Of a DNA stretch of 64,000 nt, positions 43,730 to 55,395 are shown piece by piece. Numbering within the stretch: the stretch's first letter is position 1; each line of letters opens with the position of its first letter. The notes beneath the pieces were generated by a model that saw only the letters and a program-made list of their open reading frames with translations, made no database searches and was not told where the DNA came from. Position numbers and translations under genes: made by a program. This stretch comes from Xanthostigma xanthostigma (taxonomy: Eukaryota; Arthropoda; Insecta; Raphidioptera; Raphidiidae). The DNA lies in assembly GCA_963575645.1 (NCBI GenBank), contig OY754466.1, forward strand, positions 41,200,001-41,264,000, in the 5' to 3' direction.

Positions 43730-43903
43730 TACGGAGTTGTCAAAAAAAGTATTTACGCGTTCAAAATTTTAATTAAATAATAATTTTTATTATGTAGTTT
43801 GTGTTCTACTATTCTTCAAAAATAACTTTTTGGGGTTAAATATTTTTTGATTGTTATTTTTTTCAATTCTTCTATTTCTCTTGAAAATTTATAATGTATT
43901 TAT

Positions 43904-43909
43904 AATAAA
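43904..43909 (+). promoter_or_regulatory. polyadenylation signal of CCDC39
   Basis: AATAAA, 175 bases past the CCDC39 stop codon, in AT-rich sequence. Confidence 0.55.
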
Positions 43910-44201
43910 TATATTATAGACAAAACATGTGTATATTTTTTTTAAATTGTAAAATATTTCTTACCCATTATTTAAAACGCGCAAACTTATCCCAGTTCAG
44001 CCACTTCTGGAATAATTTTGATTGTTGACTGTTCTCTGCTGTTTAACTTGTACGAGAGTATACAGGGGCGAATTATTAGTGTATTTGCCATAAGGCACTT
44101 ACACTATTGGCGTCGGTCGGATGGCGGGACCTAGGGGTCGGACCAAAATTTCTCGACGTTTCATAACTTTCTAAGAAGTTTGGCACCATTTTTGGAAATG
44201 T

Positions 44202-44214
44202 TTATATATATATG

Positions 44215-44251
<37 letters not shown>

Positions 44252-44252
44252 A
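44202..44252. repeat. (TA)n microsatellite
   Basis: About 50 bases of nearly pure TA with two interruptions, in the spacer after CCDC39. Confidence 0.9.
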
Positions 44253-44289
44253 AGTGTGCGGGCAATAACTTTCGAAGGAGTTAATTAAT

Positions 44290-44515
44290 TTTAATGAAAT
44301 TTGGACCACATGTTGAAATCTATCACCGCACGAAGCCTATTTAAAATGGGCCCAATCGGGCCATTCTAAGGGTCGGTTTTAGGGGTTGAAAAATATTTTT
44401 GGGCCCAAAAATACCGAAAAATTTCTCCGAATCGTTTCAAAATTGACATTTAACCCTTTAATAATGATTAAAATGTGCTACCAAAATTTTATTAAAATCG
44501 GCCCGACAGGACCGG
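44290..44515 (+). repeat. diverged dispersed repeat, also at 11005-11225
   Basis: Shared motifs TTTTGGGCCCAAAAA, CAATCGGGCC/CTATCGGGCC and ATCGGCCCGACA align in order with 11005-11225. Non-coding. Lies between CCDC39 and the ZAD gene, a 1.4-kb spacer with no gene seen. Confidence 0.5.
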
Positions 44516-45097
44516 AATTAAAAATTTTATGAAAACGTTAGTTTGTAGATATGGATTTACTTAGTGAAGGATGAATTTAATTTGGTCGATTGATAGTAAT
44601 ATTGAAATTAAGAAAAAATATTATTTTAAGGGATGTATTAAGGGGTTAAAATTCTTATTTTGTTCAAAAACAAAAGAGTTAAGTTCATATAATAAAGCCA
44701 CACTGCCTGTGTAAGCAAATACACTATATTGTCGGCAGGGTTTCGCACTGCGACCCGAGTTTTTTTTTTTTTCGTATACAAAATAATATAAACATCAATA
44801 ATAATTTCATTTGTAATAAAACGCTAAATGTTTGCGAGAAATAGGTTTCCATTTTACAAATGCGAAGAAGAAATTAAACATTTTTCGAGTTTGATTTGGT
44901 GCCATTGCAATATAAACATAAAACTAAACAACGCCGTCTCTGATAAAGAAAAGAACCAATAGGGATAACGTAAATACTAAAATTGACAGTTGTGCAAACT
45001 AGTCTGACAGAAATGAATTTTTTGATAAAAAACAAACAAAATATGGTTTTATTACGGCATTTTAACTCAGAAACGTGATTTGTTATGAACAATAGGT

Positions 45098-48000
45098 ATG
45101 GGAGACGAATCTTTGTGTCGTTTATGTGCTGAATCTAGACCGTTTGATGATTTAATTGGTATAAAGAATGAAAGTGGTCTTAACCTCAATCTGGAATATA
45201 AAATATATCAATGTTTTCAATTAAGAATTGATGAATCAGATAACTTACCTCAATGCATTTGTTCGAAATGTTGCGAGAAACTGAATAGTGTCTGGGAATT
45301 TAATGAGCGAGTACAAAAAGCTCAAGAAAGGTTACGCGCCGCTGTCGCTATCAAACCTGATAGCGAGACAGAAAATGACTTTGGATATAAATTTAATTCA
45401 CAGAATTCTGAAAACGAATCAGAAACAGAAGATTTCGTCGAATGCCTTTTATCAGATTCAGAAAATCAAATTGAAAAAAACCGTATGTTCTATTCATTTA
45501 AAAATTATTGCCCAATTACTAAAAAAAAAAAAATAGTAAAAAAACATTATTTTGCAGAAAGCTGTTTATTGGAAGAAACCAAAGAGGTAGCTGAAAACAA
45601 TTTAGCATTAAATAATTTAGAAAATACTGTAGATCCCTTATCTGGTATCACAGAAAAATTAAATATCCCTGAAGGAAATTCTGCTCGGATTAAGGTAGCA
45701 AGGCCTGAAAATACTGTCAGTTTAAAAAATAAAAATATTGGTTTTAAGTTTATTTAGTTTGAATTGTCGTTAGGTTCGAAAAAAGAGACGTAAAGTCGAG
45801 GAAATTCAACCCAAATGTGAAATTGAAGAGGAAAGTGAGAGCGAATCTCAATGCGAACTATCTGGCATTAGCGATGCAGAAATAAACGAAGACGGAAGTA
45901 TAATATTGCAACAACCCAAAGAAGGTAAAAAAAAAAAAATGGGCGAGTCTTACAGTAATATGTGAACAATATTTATTAACACTTTACCAAACTAACTTTC
46001 AGAAATGAATTCGTATTACGAACTATTATATTGCTATTTAGTTTATATTATAAATGTTTGTTTCACACCGTGTTTGCAAAAGCACGCTTGACGGCTGTGT
46101 CTTCCTTCTCTCTCTAATACGCTACAGCACATGCGCCAACTGTAGGCCGACCCAAATATCATATAGTAAAATGAATAGCGCGCGCTTCTCTTACTTCCTT
46201 AATGTATTTCCGCTAAATTAATAAAATTACTGCCCATACTGAGAGCTAAGTTGTTACACATCAAAAATATGTCAAGTGGTAGTTCCGATTATATACAAAA
46301 AGTTCAGCTATTATTAATATAATGAGGGACCTAACTAACGATTTCAGACGGGACGTCTCTAAGCGTATTGTTAATGTTTTGTAGCGCTGATAGCCACTTA
46401 TTAATATAGGTCGCATCTCTCAAGTTGCTAAGACGCTTATTTCAGAAACCACTGTTCCGATATTTATGTATTTTATGTACTGATATGTAAATGAGATATT
46501 CTTTTTAGTTTAATAATCGTACTGATTACCACAGAAGTTCACCTCAAGTTTAGTTAACTTTTCGAATAAAATATAAAGTATATAATTTTTTTCATGAAGG
46601 ATGGAACAGTTATCCGTGGATATGCGCCGAATGTGGGGATCAGATGTCTTCTGCTAATGATTTACGAGAGCATTATAGTTCAGTCCACAATCAGTCGGTG
46701 CAGTATGTGTGTGTCGAATGCTCAAAACAGTATACTAAATATTACGGTTTCTTATCACACGTCAGAACACATCGTACTCATCTTAAATATTGGTTTGTAT
46801 TTTATTTCACTGTAGATATTGCAATTGTCAGTGGAAACATTTTTACAACTTTGCACACAACTATTAAATATTTTTTCCTTATTCTCGCAATAATAATATA
46901 GCAAAGTGTCAATACTTTGAGTTTTTCCGCTTTTCGCCACCATGGGCGCTGTAAAGAGTGCTGCACACGAGACTAGAAACGCTGCTAGGAGCTCTGCTAG
47001 CTGGTAGGCTGGGTACGAAGCTGGAAATGACATTACTGTGGGCTAGGTTTTAAAATCAGAACAGGGGCTATTTTCCCTGCTAGATCTGCTGCTAGGTATG
47101 AGCAAGAACTAATCAGGAAGCAGTATCTTGTCACGTGGGCACTTGAATCAACGCCCACAAACCAACATGGCGTATGCGTTTATATTCAAACTTTCACTTC
47201 GCGCGCATCAGATCTATCCACAAAACAAGCTTGAAAAATAGTCTCGTGTGAAGTGAGCACTTAACAGCAATCAAGAAGACCAGCGCTAGAAAACTAGTAG
47301 GCAAATCTAGCAAGGAATTTAGCAGAGTTTCTAGCCTCGTCTGCAGCGGCCTTAAGTTCAATATTCAGTGGTTACTGGCGCGGATACAGAATTTCGTTGG
47401 GGGACAAATTTTGTGTGATTTTACCTATCTTTCCAGAAAATTCGTTCTAAACAAAAGATTTCATAAAATTTTAGTTTGTTATCCATATTTGGTCGTAAGT
47501 GGTGAAGGGGGGGGGGTCAGTTGCGCCCGTTGCCCCTCCCCTGTATCCGTGCCTGAGTTTCCGCACTAGGTTACGCATATTATGACGTATAGTCTATAGA
47601 TTAATGATTTTATTATTGCAGTTGCGATGTCTGCGGGAAATTTTTCTCCGAACGTAAATTTCTGAGAGCGCATAGAGTGATACATTCAGACACAAAACCT
47701 CATATGTGTTCGACATGTGGAAAAGCATTCCGTACTCAAAGTGCTCTGTTTGTACACGGTCGTTCTCATTTGCCCGAAGATGTTAAAAATAAGTATCCCT
47801 GTGATCTCTGTCCTAAGAAATTTGGAACGAAACCAAATCTTATGGCGCACAAACGAATACATACAGGTATAAAAAAAAAATTATTTCATACAATAACTAG
47901 CTGTTAAGTTCGGCACTATTTGTGACAACATGATATACAGTATGTAAACGCGTAAGGTGCACATAGGGAAATTAACATTGGGAAAAAATACTTGGGGATC

Positions 48001-51000
48001 AGAGTTAGCCATGACTGAATTAATTGTTATTTCTATTGAATTATCGTGATAATTTTGAGGATTTCTATTTTATTTTGATTTATTCTAATTTTACTTGGCT
48101 TTTTTAATAATAAAAAGCTCTTATAAATCATTATTTCAATTTTTTTGTACAAAAATAAAACAAAAAAAAAACAGTTGTGTGGTTTTAAGAAACCACGACG
48201 CAAGTGAAACTTTTATTGGATTGTAGGCGTTGGATTGTAGACACTTATCCATCACGATTAATTATAAACAACAATATTCACATGAATACACGAATAAAAA
48301 CATGTAAACACTGTACAGCACTTGCCCGCATGGCAGACTGACTATTTGTTATACATACTACACGGTCAGCTGATGATAACCATGGGCGCCGCCATATTGA
48401 CCTTGGCTGCTCTACCGAGCGCCTACTCCGAGCGCCTTTCACTTTACCCCTACTCCGCGGCCGCCTGTAATGCGACATGCAACAGACGGCCAGAAAAATT
48501 CGGGGCGATAGAATAAAAGTTTCACTTTAAAAAACAACTCCATCTGTTTGGAAACATTTCATTCAAAAATTGTCTGACTGGTATGACGTATGCGCGTTGG
48601 TAAATGAGTGACCCAATGTCTTTAGGTTCAACGTGAATAGGCGGAGATATTTGATATCGCACTATATTTAAATATTTTTGGGAATTTAATGTCCCATTAA
48701 TAAAAAAAGTCCGATTATGTTGTAATCATTTGAATATTTTCTTCGGTAGTATACACATTCATTTTGCAAAGGAATATTATCTGTCAAATTAAAAAACAAG
48801 ATTTCAAGGCTCACTCTGATCCAGTCATTTTTTCCCAATGTTAATTTCCCTATGTGCACCTTACGTGTTTACATACTGTATATAGCCGAAACCCATTACT
48901 TAAATGCCTCTTTTACGGTCGTATAGAGCATTAATCCTAGAAGTATTTAACTTGTGGAGAGATATGTGTGAAGATCGTAGTCAAATCAATTTTTTTTGAC
49001 AATGCTTTCTGCAACCCAGCATTGGACTTAAAACGGTTCATTTGTTTAAGGTATAAGGGATTACACATGTGATCAGTGCGGTAAAAGTTTCGTTCAGAAA
49101 GGAAATCTCGATAATCATTTGTTAACGCATACAGTAGCCCGACCCTTTTCGTGTGAAGTTTGTTCTAAGTCGTAAGTATTTTTTATACAGTTCGACTGTA
49201 TGTTTTCAATTGTTTTGAGCTTGCGATTTCGTTTTTTGTTTATGTTTTTGCAACCTTAAATAAATATTGATGGATAAACCAAAGTTTTACAACAAAAAAC
49301 GAGATGGAAATTAATTTTTCTTTTGTATATAGTTATAGGCTCAAAATAAATAACATTTCAAATAAATAAAATTGTCGACCAATTTTTTTACAGACTAGGT
49401 ATATATTGACAAAAATAAAATTATAAATCAATAATACAAAAAATGACGCTTTGATCTGGGTTTAGATCTTCTTCAGAAATATCTAAAAATATAAAAAAAA
49501 TAATTAGTAAAATATACTTATTTTATAGTAGAATGCAGAATTTAATAATTAAGTTTTTATATTTTTAGATATTTCGGAAGAAGATCGAAACGTCATTTTT
49601 TGTATTATCAATTTATAATTTTATTTTTGTCAATATATAGTCTGAAAAAAATTGGTCGACAATTTTATTTATTTGAAGAGTTCTATTCAGACGTTAATCA
49701 AAGATTATAAATAACATTTGTTCTCTGATAGCTTTAAAACACTGATGCGACTAAAAAAACACGAAAGTGTCCATAGCGGCCTCAAACCCTATCAGTGTGA
49801 TGTCTGTGGAAGGCAGTTTCGAGAAAGGGGCACGCTCAAGGAACACCATCGTATACATACTGGAGCGATGCCGTTTACGTGTGAATTTTGTGGAAAATGC
49901 TTCCGGTTCAAAGGCGTTCTTACTGTGAGTAACGTCTATAATTTACAATATCTATCGTTAAAGTACTTTTTGTAGTAATTTGGTGTTAAATAATTGTAAC
50001 GGTAGAGAAAAATAACTTTTGCTTGCATTTGTTTTGACAAAAAGTTCATGAGATAAAAAGTACCTTATGCTATATTTAGGTACTTAAGGAGGTTGATCCG
50101 TTACAGTCCCAATCAAAAGTAAGTCGAATTCTAAATGGGAACATTTCCATAATAAATTTTTACAAAAGGTTATAAGTCGATGATACCAATAAATTATTGT
50201 CATAAAGGCATTGTACAAAGTTAGGTTAGAAAAAATAAATTTATGTAAATATCTGTATTTTACATATTTTTTGCAGTAAATAATTAAAAAAAGAAATTAG
50301 AAGTAATAAAAATTAAAATTAAATCATTAAAAAGTTGAAAATTCAGTTAAAATTGTTAAAATTGTCAAGAATAAAAGTCCATAATCGAAAAGTGCTAAGG
50401 TTTAATAAATTTTTTTATTGATTAAAAGTCTCTTAAATTGGAAAAATTATTAAAATATGCGTAAGACATCGATGCTTTACATAGTTAGTTTTCGGAACTG
50501 CTGACATTATTTGGTTATTTGCAAAAAATTAAAATGTACCGTTTGCATGCTAGGTTGACATATTTTCCATAAGACTACAGGTAAAATTTTTTTTTTAATT
50601 TTTAACTTTAAAAAATATTCTAATGATTTTGGATTTTTTACAGAAAATTTTGTCATAAAAAAATCTACTAAAAAAACTTTATTTCAGATTTTTTTCATTA
50701 TCTTCGTAAAACGGCTCAACCTCCTTAAGTTTAATCAAATCAGTACATCGATGTAATGCTGGTACAAACAGTCAGTAATCATGGAAATCTTTAACGCATT
50801 ACAGAAAATCGCTCCACATAAAATGCAACATAGATTTTATCTGAAACTATTTTAATTGAGATTCGGATGGCGCTGTCTAGTTCTCTATGGCTAAGGTCCG
50901 CAATACTAGTTTATCTTATAATTATAGTTATTATTTTCAGACACATCGTAGACAACATACAGGAGAGAGGCCATATTCGTGTCTAGAATGTCAGCATCAT

Positions 51001-53074
51001 TTTACCAATTGGCCGAACTACAACAAGCACATGAAACGGCGTCACGGTATCAATACGAGTGTTACCGTTCGCAAACCCCAATTGATACCGCCGACCGGCA
51101 TGCCTTATCGAAATCCTCCCAGAACTGTGGTTGTGCCGGTTCTCGATTCGAACACTGTTAATAGTACCGTCAACACTGTAGGCACTGCGAGTAATGATTC
51201 GATAGAAACTAATACTATCGATATAGGTGCTATAACTCAACAACAACAGTTGACGCAGCATATGTTGGTCATACAAGACACGAGCAGGTTAGAAATAGCT
51301 ATTTCATTTATAGATAGACTAGCGGTCCCGTCCGGTTTCACCCGGGAGTAAAAGAACGAATGGGGAAGGGAGGAACATGAGTACATGCATTCATCTAAGT
51401 TTACCGAGATGAATGTTGTGTCCAAATTTCATGATGATCGGAGTTACCGTTCAAAATTTTTTGTCGATAAAAAGCAGTATTTATACTTTTAATAACTAAT
51501 AATTTTTTTTTTAATTAATTAAATAAATTTAAATGTAAGCCTTAGAAGAAAGCAATGTAGAAAATAAAAAAAAAAGAATAAAAATTTATTCGCCCAACGT
51601 AGGGCTCAAACTCACGACCCTGGTATTGACAGTCGTGTGCTCTTCCGATTGAGCTAGCCGGCGATGTATTCCGACAACGCTAATATGAGTATATTTAGTT
51701 AGTGCATTTCACCTGAATAGAAGCTTGTTTTTGAGATACATTTTGCAACATTTTTCATTAATGCTCCGCTCCTAATGGTCATAGCCTGATTTTATATAGT
51801 CTATACTCTATAGCCTTCCTCGATAAATGGGCTATCCAACAAAAAAAATGTTTTTCAATTTGAACCAGTAGTTCCTGAGATTAGCGCGTACAAACAAACT
51901 CTTCAGCTTTATATATTAGTATAGATTGTCAACAGAACTTTACAGTTCGCAATTCAATTTTCAATTACATAACCTATTTATTAAACAAAATGACATCAGT
52001 TTATATACAATATTTCTAATAATAATAATAATATTGTATATAAACTGATGTAATGTTTTCTGCCTAACTTGGCAACGCTAATGCTAGAGCCAGCTAGGAC
52101 AGGAGTGATTATGTGTCAAAAATAAGGGTGTGTTCCGATATACACTGGGAGCACTGCCCAGTGCTCTTACTGTAGAAAAATTCGTTCCGTTATGAACGCC
52201 AGTATACTGCCGCAGTACCCTAGGGAAATATATGACGTCATAAATAACCATATATTTCTACTGCGAGCACTGGCGTTTTCGAGGTAAGGTACTCGCCAGT
52301 ACTTTGATCACGTGATCAGTCAAAGCCGCTTGAGTGCTAAACAGTTGACATTAAAAATTCTGAAATTATTTTGGACTTCTGAAAATAATGGAAAATTTGC
52401 AAAAATTGAGCTTATTTAATTAGAAATCTTTAATACGCTCATTTGAAAACTGCGTCAAAAAACGATGCTGACAGTATACTGGAGTGCGTTCCGTTTTAAA
52501 TAGTAACCAGTATTACTGGCTATAAAGGAACGGCTTCACAGTATACTGAATTGACGTCACACTGTACAGTGCTCCCAGTGTATATCGGAACGCACCCCAA
52601 GTCTATTTGTTTTGACTGGAACAGTGACGTCACACAAACGAAAGTGACGTTTTATGTCACGTGAATTGTGACAAGTTTTCCACGTCTTTGAGAACGAATT
52701 TTTACATTTCATAATTTTTTTCACTTGTCATCTGAATATTTAGGATCTTTGCGTTTCCAAATTCATTATTATTACTTTAGATACTAATTCATTTTATGTA
52801 AAATTATAAAATATATTTTTCTTTTTGATACAGCATGCAGAGTTCTGTCGGTTTCAACGAAGCGGACCAAACCTACCTAGGTGCAGTAAACGTTGCTACT
52901 GCTCAGTTAGCATCGGGCGCTACAATCGGTGCTCTGCGAACCGATAGAACGAGCTCAGTCGTCGGAACTACGATGCTAGGCGTGCAAGGTTCACAGGGAT
53001 ACTACGTTCCGGGAGTTTTGAGTTTATATAATATACAGACGGTTGATCCGACACAATTAATACAACCTCGATAG
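45098..53074 (+). CDS. ZAD domain + ten C2H2 zinc fingers, eight exons, about 695 aa
   Basis: Exons: 45098-45694, 45774-45924, 46600-46792, 47622-47866, 49051-49171, 49732-49924, 50941-51287, 52834-53074. The N-terminus has the four cysteines of a zf-AD (ZAD) domain: LCRLCAE, then CICSKCCEKLNSVWEFNE. An acidic linker and a basic patch (VRKKRRKVEE) follow. Exons 3-7 encode ten C2H2 fingers with linkers such as HTGAMPF and HTGERPY. The last finger ends HMKRRHG; then comes a Thr/Gln/Val-rich tail. ZADs dimerise and the fingers bind DNA, so this is a nuclear regulator of the arthropod ZAD class. Several introns interrupt fingers in mid-unit. The first donor is uncertain: 45695 (AAG/GTAGCA) is used, but 45716 (ACT/GTCAGT) is also in phase and would add seven codons. 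No named orthologue is claimed. Confidence 0.86.
46951..47352. mobile_element. MITE-like TIR sequence (ZAD gene intron 3)
   Basis: Imperfect inverted ends around GCTGCACACGAGACTAGAAAC and GCTGCAGACGAGGCTAGAAAC. Borders approximate. Confidence 0.5.
47932..48884. mobile_element. TIR element of about 950 bp (ZAD gene intron 4)
   Basis: Arms of about 80 bp: ATACAGTATGTAAACGCGTA, then AGGTGCACATAGGGAAATTA, and the inverse at the right. The interior (48170-48530) seems a second inserted sequence bounded by GTGAAACTTTTATT and its inverse. Confidence 0.65.
49340..49715. repeat. head-to-head pair of hammerhead-like repeats
   Basis: Two copies of one repeat in opposite orientation (arms AAATAAATAAAATTGTCGACC and inverse) with cores at 49445-49476 (minus) and 49574-49594 (plus). 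The outer part ends CAGACGTTAATCAAAGATT. ZAD gene intron 5. Fragments of the same outer part occur at 26537-26586 and 54030-54095. Confidence 0.6.
50088..50724. mobile_element. TTAA-type MITE, copy 2 (ZAD gene intron 6)
   Basis: Same family as 7629-8343, flanked by TTAA at 50084-50087 and 50725-50728. Shorter by small internal deletions. Confidence 0.85.
51300..51927. repeat. probable RTE-type LINE 3' fragment
   Basis: Contains AGACTAGCGGTCCCGTCCGG at the start and CTTCAGCTTTATATATTAGT near the end, sequences I associate with RTE-related 3' ends in insects. No reverse-transcriptase frame remains. Confidence 0.45.
51591..51663 (-). pseudogene. tRNA-Lys-derived pseudogene or SINE head
   Basis: 73 bases matching the insect/vertebrate tRNA-Lys layout: GGCTAGCTCAATCGGAAGAGC (D arm) and GTGAGTTTGAGCCCTAC (T arm). 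The anticodon stem is broken, two acceptor pairs are lost and the loop reads GTC, so it is not functional. Flanked by LINE-like sequence (51300-51927) with a TTCAGCTTTATATATTAGTA tail. ZAD gene intron 7. Confidence 0.65.
52126..52597. mobile_element. MITE (ZAD gene intron 7)
   Basis: TIR GGGTG(T/C)GTTCCGATATACAC on both ends, arms over 30 bp; inner repeats of CAGTATACTG. Confidence 0.7.
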
Positions 53075-53113
53075 TGTTTGTAACAGGCCATGGCCATTCC
53101 AATAGTTCGAAGA

Positions 53114-53119
53114 AATAAA
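53114..53119 (+). promoter_or_regulatory. polyadenylation signal of the ZAD gene
   Basis: AATAAA, 40 bases past the stop codon, followed by AT-rich sequence. Confidence 0.5.
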
Positions 53120-53362
53120 ACAAATACCAGTTATAGAGCAAATCGTCGGTATTTTGTAAGTTTTATAACTGACGGCCGACTTAGTCGGGCGGGGACTATG
53201 TAGGTAATACCAGTGGACAGTAGCATCGCTTAAATTTTGGCCAGTAAAGTCAGATGGGCGACGCATCTATTTGATAGATTCCGAGAACACCGACCTTGAA
53301 ATGTCAAGTCACGACGATTTTGATCCGAAGTATATATTAATATTAGTATATATTATTATTAG

Positions 53363-53966
53363 TATACAGATTGTATCAAATCAAAACGATCCATAGAACA
53401 TTCTGTGTGTACGACAAAGACGACATATAAAGCAGTAAGTAAGAATGAGATAAATGATCGCTAATAGTTACTGTGGTTACGTAAATAAATAATTACGTAC
53501 ACTGTAAATCTTTTTACCAATTTATCAATTAAAAAAACTAAATAATATTAATAGTTTTATAATATTATTAATATAATATTAATTCGTATTATTATTTATA
53601 TCTGGTACAAAAGTTTTAACAATACTTTTAATAATTAATTTATTAAATGTTCAAAAAGACCTCCACGTTCTGCCAAACCATATCCTAATCGATTATAAAT
53701 ATTTTCCCTCACATTGGCTGACATCTCATGGTCAACGGACAGACATGCATCAATAATTTCACTTGTGAATACTGACATTTGATATAATTGTGATTTTTAC
53801 TGTAGAAAACAAAGACGATACTATCAGATTGGATAACCACAGTAACTAGCTATTAGCGATCATTTATCTCATTCTTACTTACTGCTTTAGTGCTTTATAT
53901 AATATCGTCTCTGTCTTACACACAGAATGTTCTATGGACCGTTTTGATTTGATACAATCTGTATAT
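53363..53966. mobile_element. TIR element just past the ZAD gene
   Basis: Arms of about 145 bp from ATACAGATTGTATCAAATC to its inverse, including GAACATTCTGTGTG and AGTAAGTAAGAATGAGATAA. Non-coding interior. Confidence 0.7.
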
Positions 53967-54640
53967 TAATTTTAGGAATATGTTTAAATTTGTTTTTTTC
54001 AAAATACGAGAAACGAAACATGCATTTCAAATAAATAAAATTGTCGACCAATTATTTATTTGAAGAGTTCTATTCAGACGTTAATCAAAGATTTGAAACA
54101 TGCATTTATTGACAATAGTCGGTAAGTAAAAATACAAATTTACCAACTACTGTTTCTTTGTCTAAGTAATATTAGAGAGAGAGAGAAACGCTGGTCTCGT
54201 CCAATGAAAATGCGTGAGATTACATACTGAACTTGAAATAGTGTTTTTTTTTTTAATTTATTAGATTTTAAAAACTGCAGTATCGAAAAATGGTGTTGAT
54301 TGAAACATAAAAAAATTACAAATAATGCTGTTACAAAGTGATAAGATTTTTTTTATTGATTTTTGCAACACGGAAGCTATTTTAACTGACAAATGTCCCG
54401 GCTCTATTTATTTAACTGTTGTCTTGTGATAATAGATATTAGAAATATTTGTACATAATGTTAAGATTTATATTACCTATACTTTGACTTATTTGTAAAT
54501 ATGTGCTCATCGGGCCACTAAATTCTAAATAAATGGATTGTGAATAATCGACTTGTCTCTGTGCAATGCTGAAAGCCGCTTAAGGGTTGAGAAGGTTTCG
54601 TTGATCCAGTGTAGACAGTTTGTTGGCATGTGCTTGCAAT

Positions 54641-55387
54641 TAGTGTCCGACCGAAACTAGTTTTACGGCCGAAACCGAAACCGAATTTCGGCCTCAGTCT
54701 CAGTTTCGGCCGAAACCGAAATCGAAACTTTTTTTTTCATGGAAAAAATAAAGTAAACATTATCATAATGAGGCTTTATTATTTTTTTTTTTAATTTCTA
54801 AATTAATCACATATTAATCATTCAGTCCACGATATTTTAACTAATCATTAACTTATCATATCATATTATTACCCCCCTTATTTCAAAAACACAAATAAAT
54901 ATACTTTTTTAAATACATATTATGAAATAAAATAAAAGCTCCAAAACAAAATTATTTTTTAATAAAAAGTATTTACCAAATAGTAGGTACACACAACAAA
55001 AAAAAAGAAAACGCTTTTTCATCTTATGAACAAAATTATTTCTTCTAAACTTTGGTCATTTTGTATGGTAGTCTTGTTAACGAACTACAATAAAATTAAA
55101 ATTAATAAGTACCTACCTACCAAATACAACAACTAAATAAATATTTTTAATGCAAATAATAGGTAGGTATCAAAATAAAAAAAGTTTTCTTTCAAACTAA
55201 AAAAAAAGAAAAAAAACGCGGAGCACGCAGGCATAAAACTTCGTCGCTCACAGCTGCACCGCATTTCAGCGCGAAACCTCCCAAATGTAGTTTCGGTTTC
55301 GGCCGGATGGGCAGCCGAAACCGAAACTAAGCCGAAACCAGTTTTTTGGCCGAAAGTGGCCGAAACCGAAACTTCGGTCGGACACTA
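54641..55387. mobile_element. non-autonomous hAT element with CCGAAACCGAAA subrepeats
   Basis: TIR TAGTGTCCGACCGAA at both ends and a perfect 8-bp TSD CTTGCAAT at 54633-54640 and 55388-55395. Both ends hold many copies of GGCCGAAACCGAAA in inverted orientation; the centre is AT-rich and non-coding. Confidence 0.92.
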
Positions 55388-55395
55388 CTTGCAAT

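Noticed and set aside
51591..51663. Functional tRNA gene
   Set aside because: The D and T arms fit tRNA-Lys, but the anticodon stem and two acceptor pairs are broken and the loop reads GTC.
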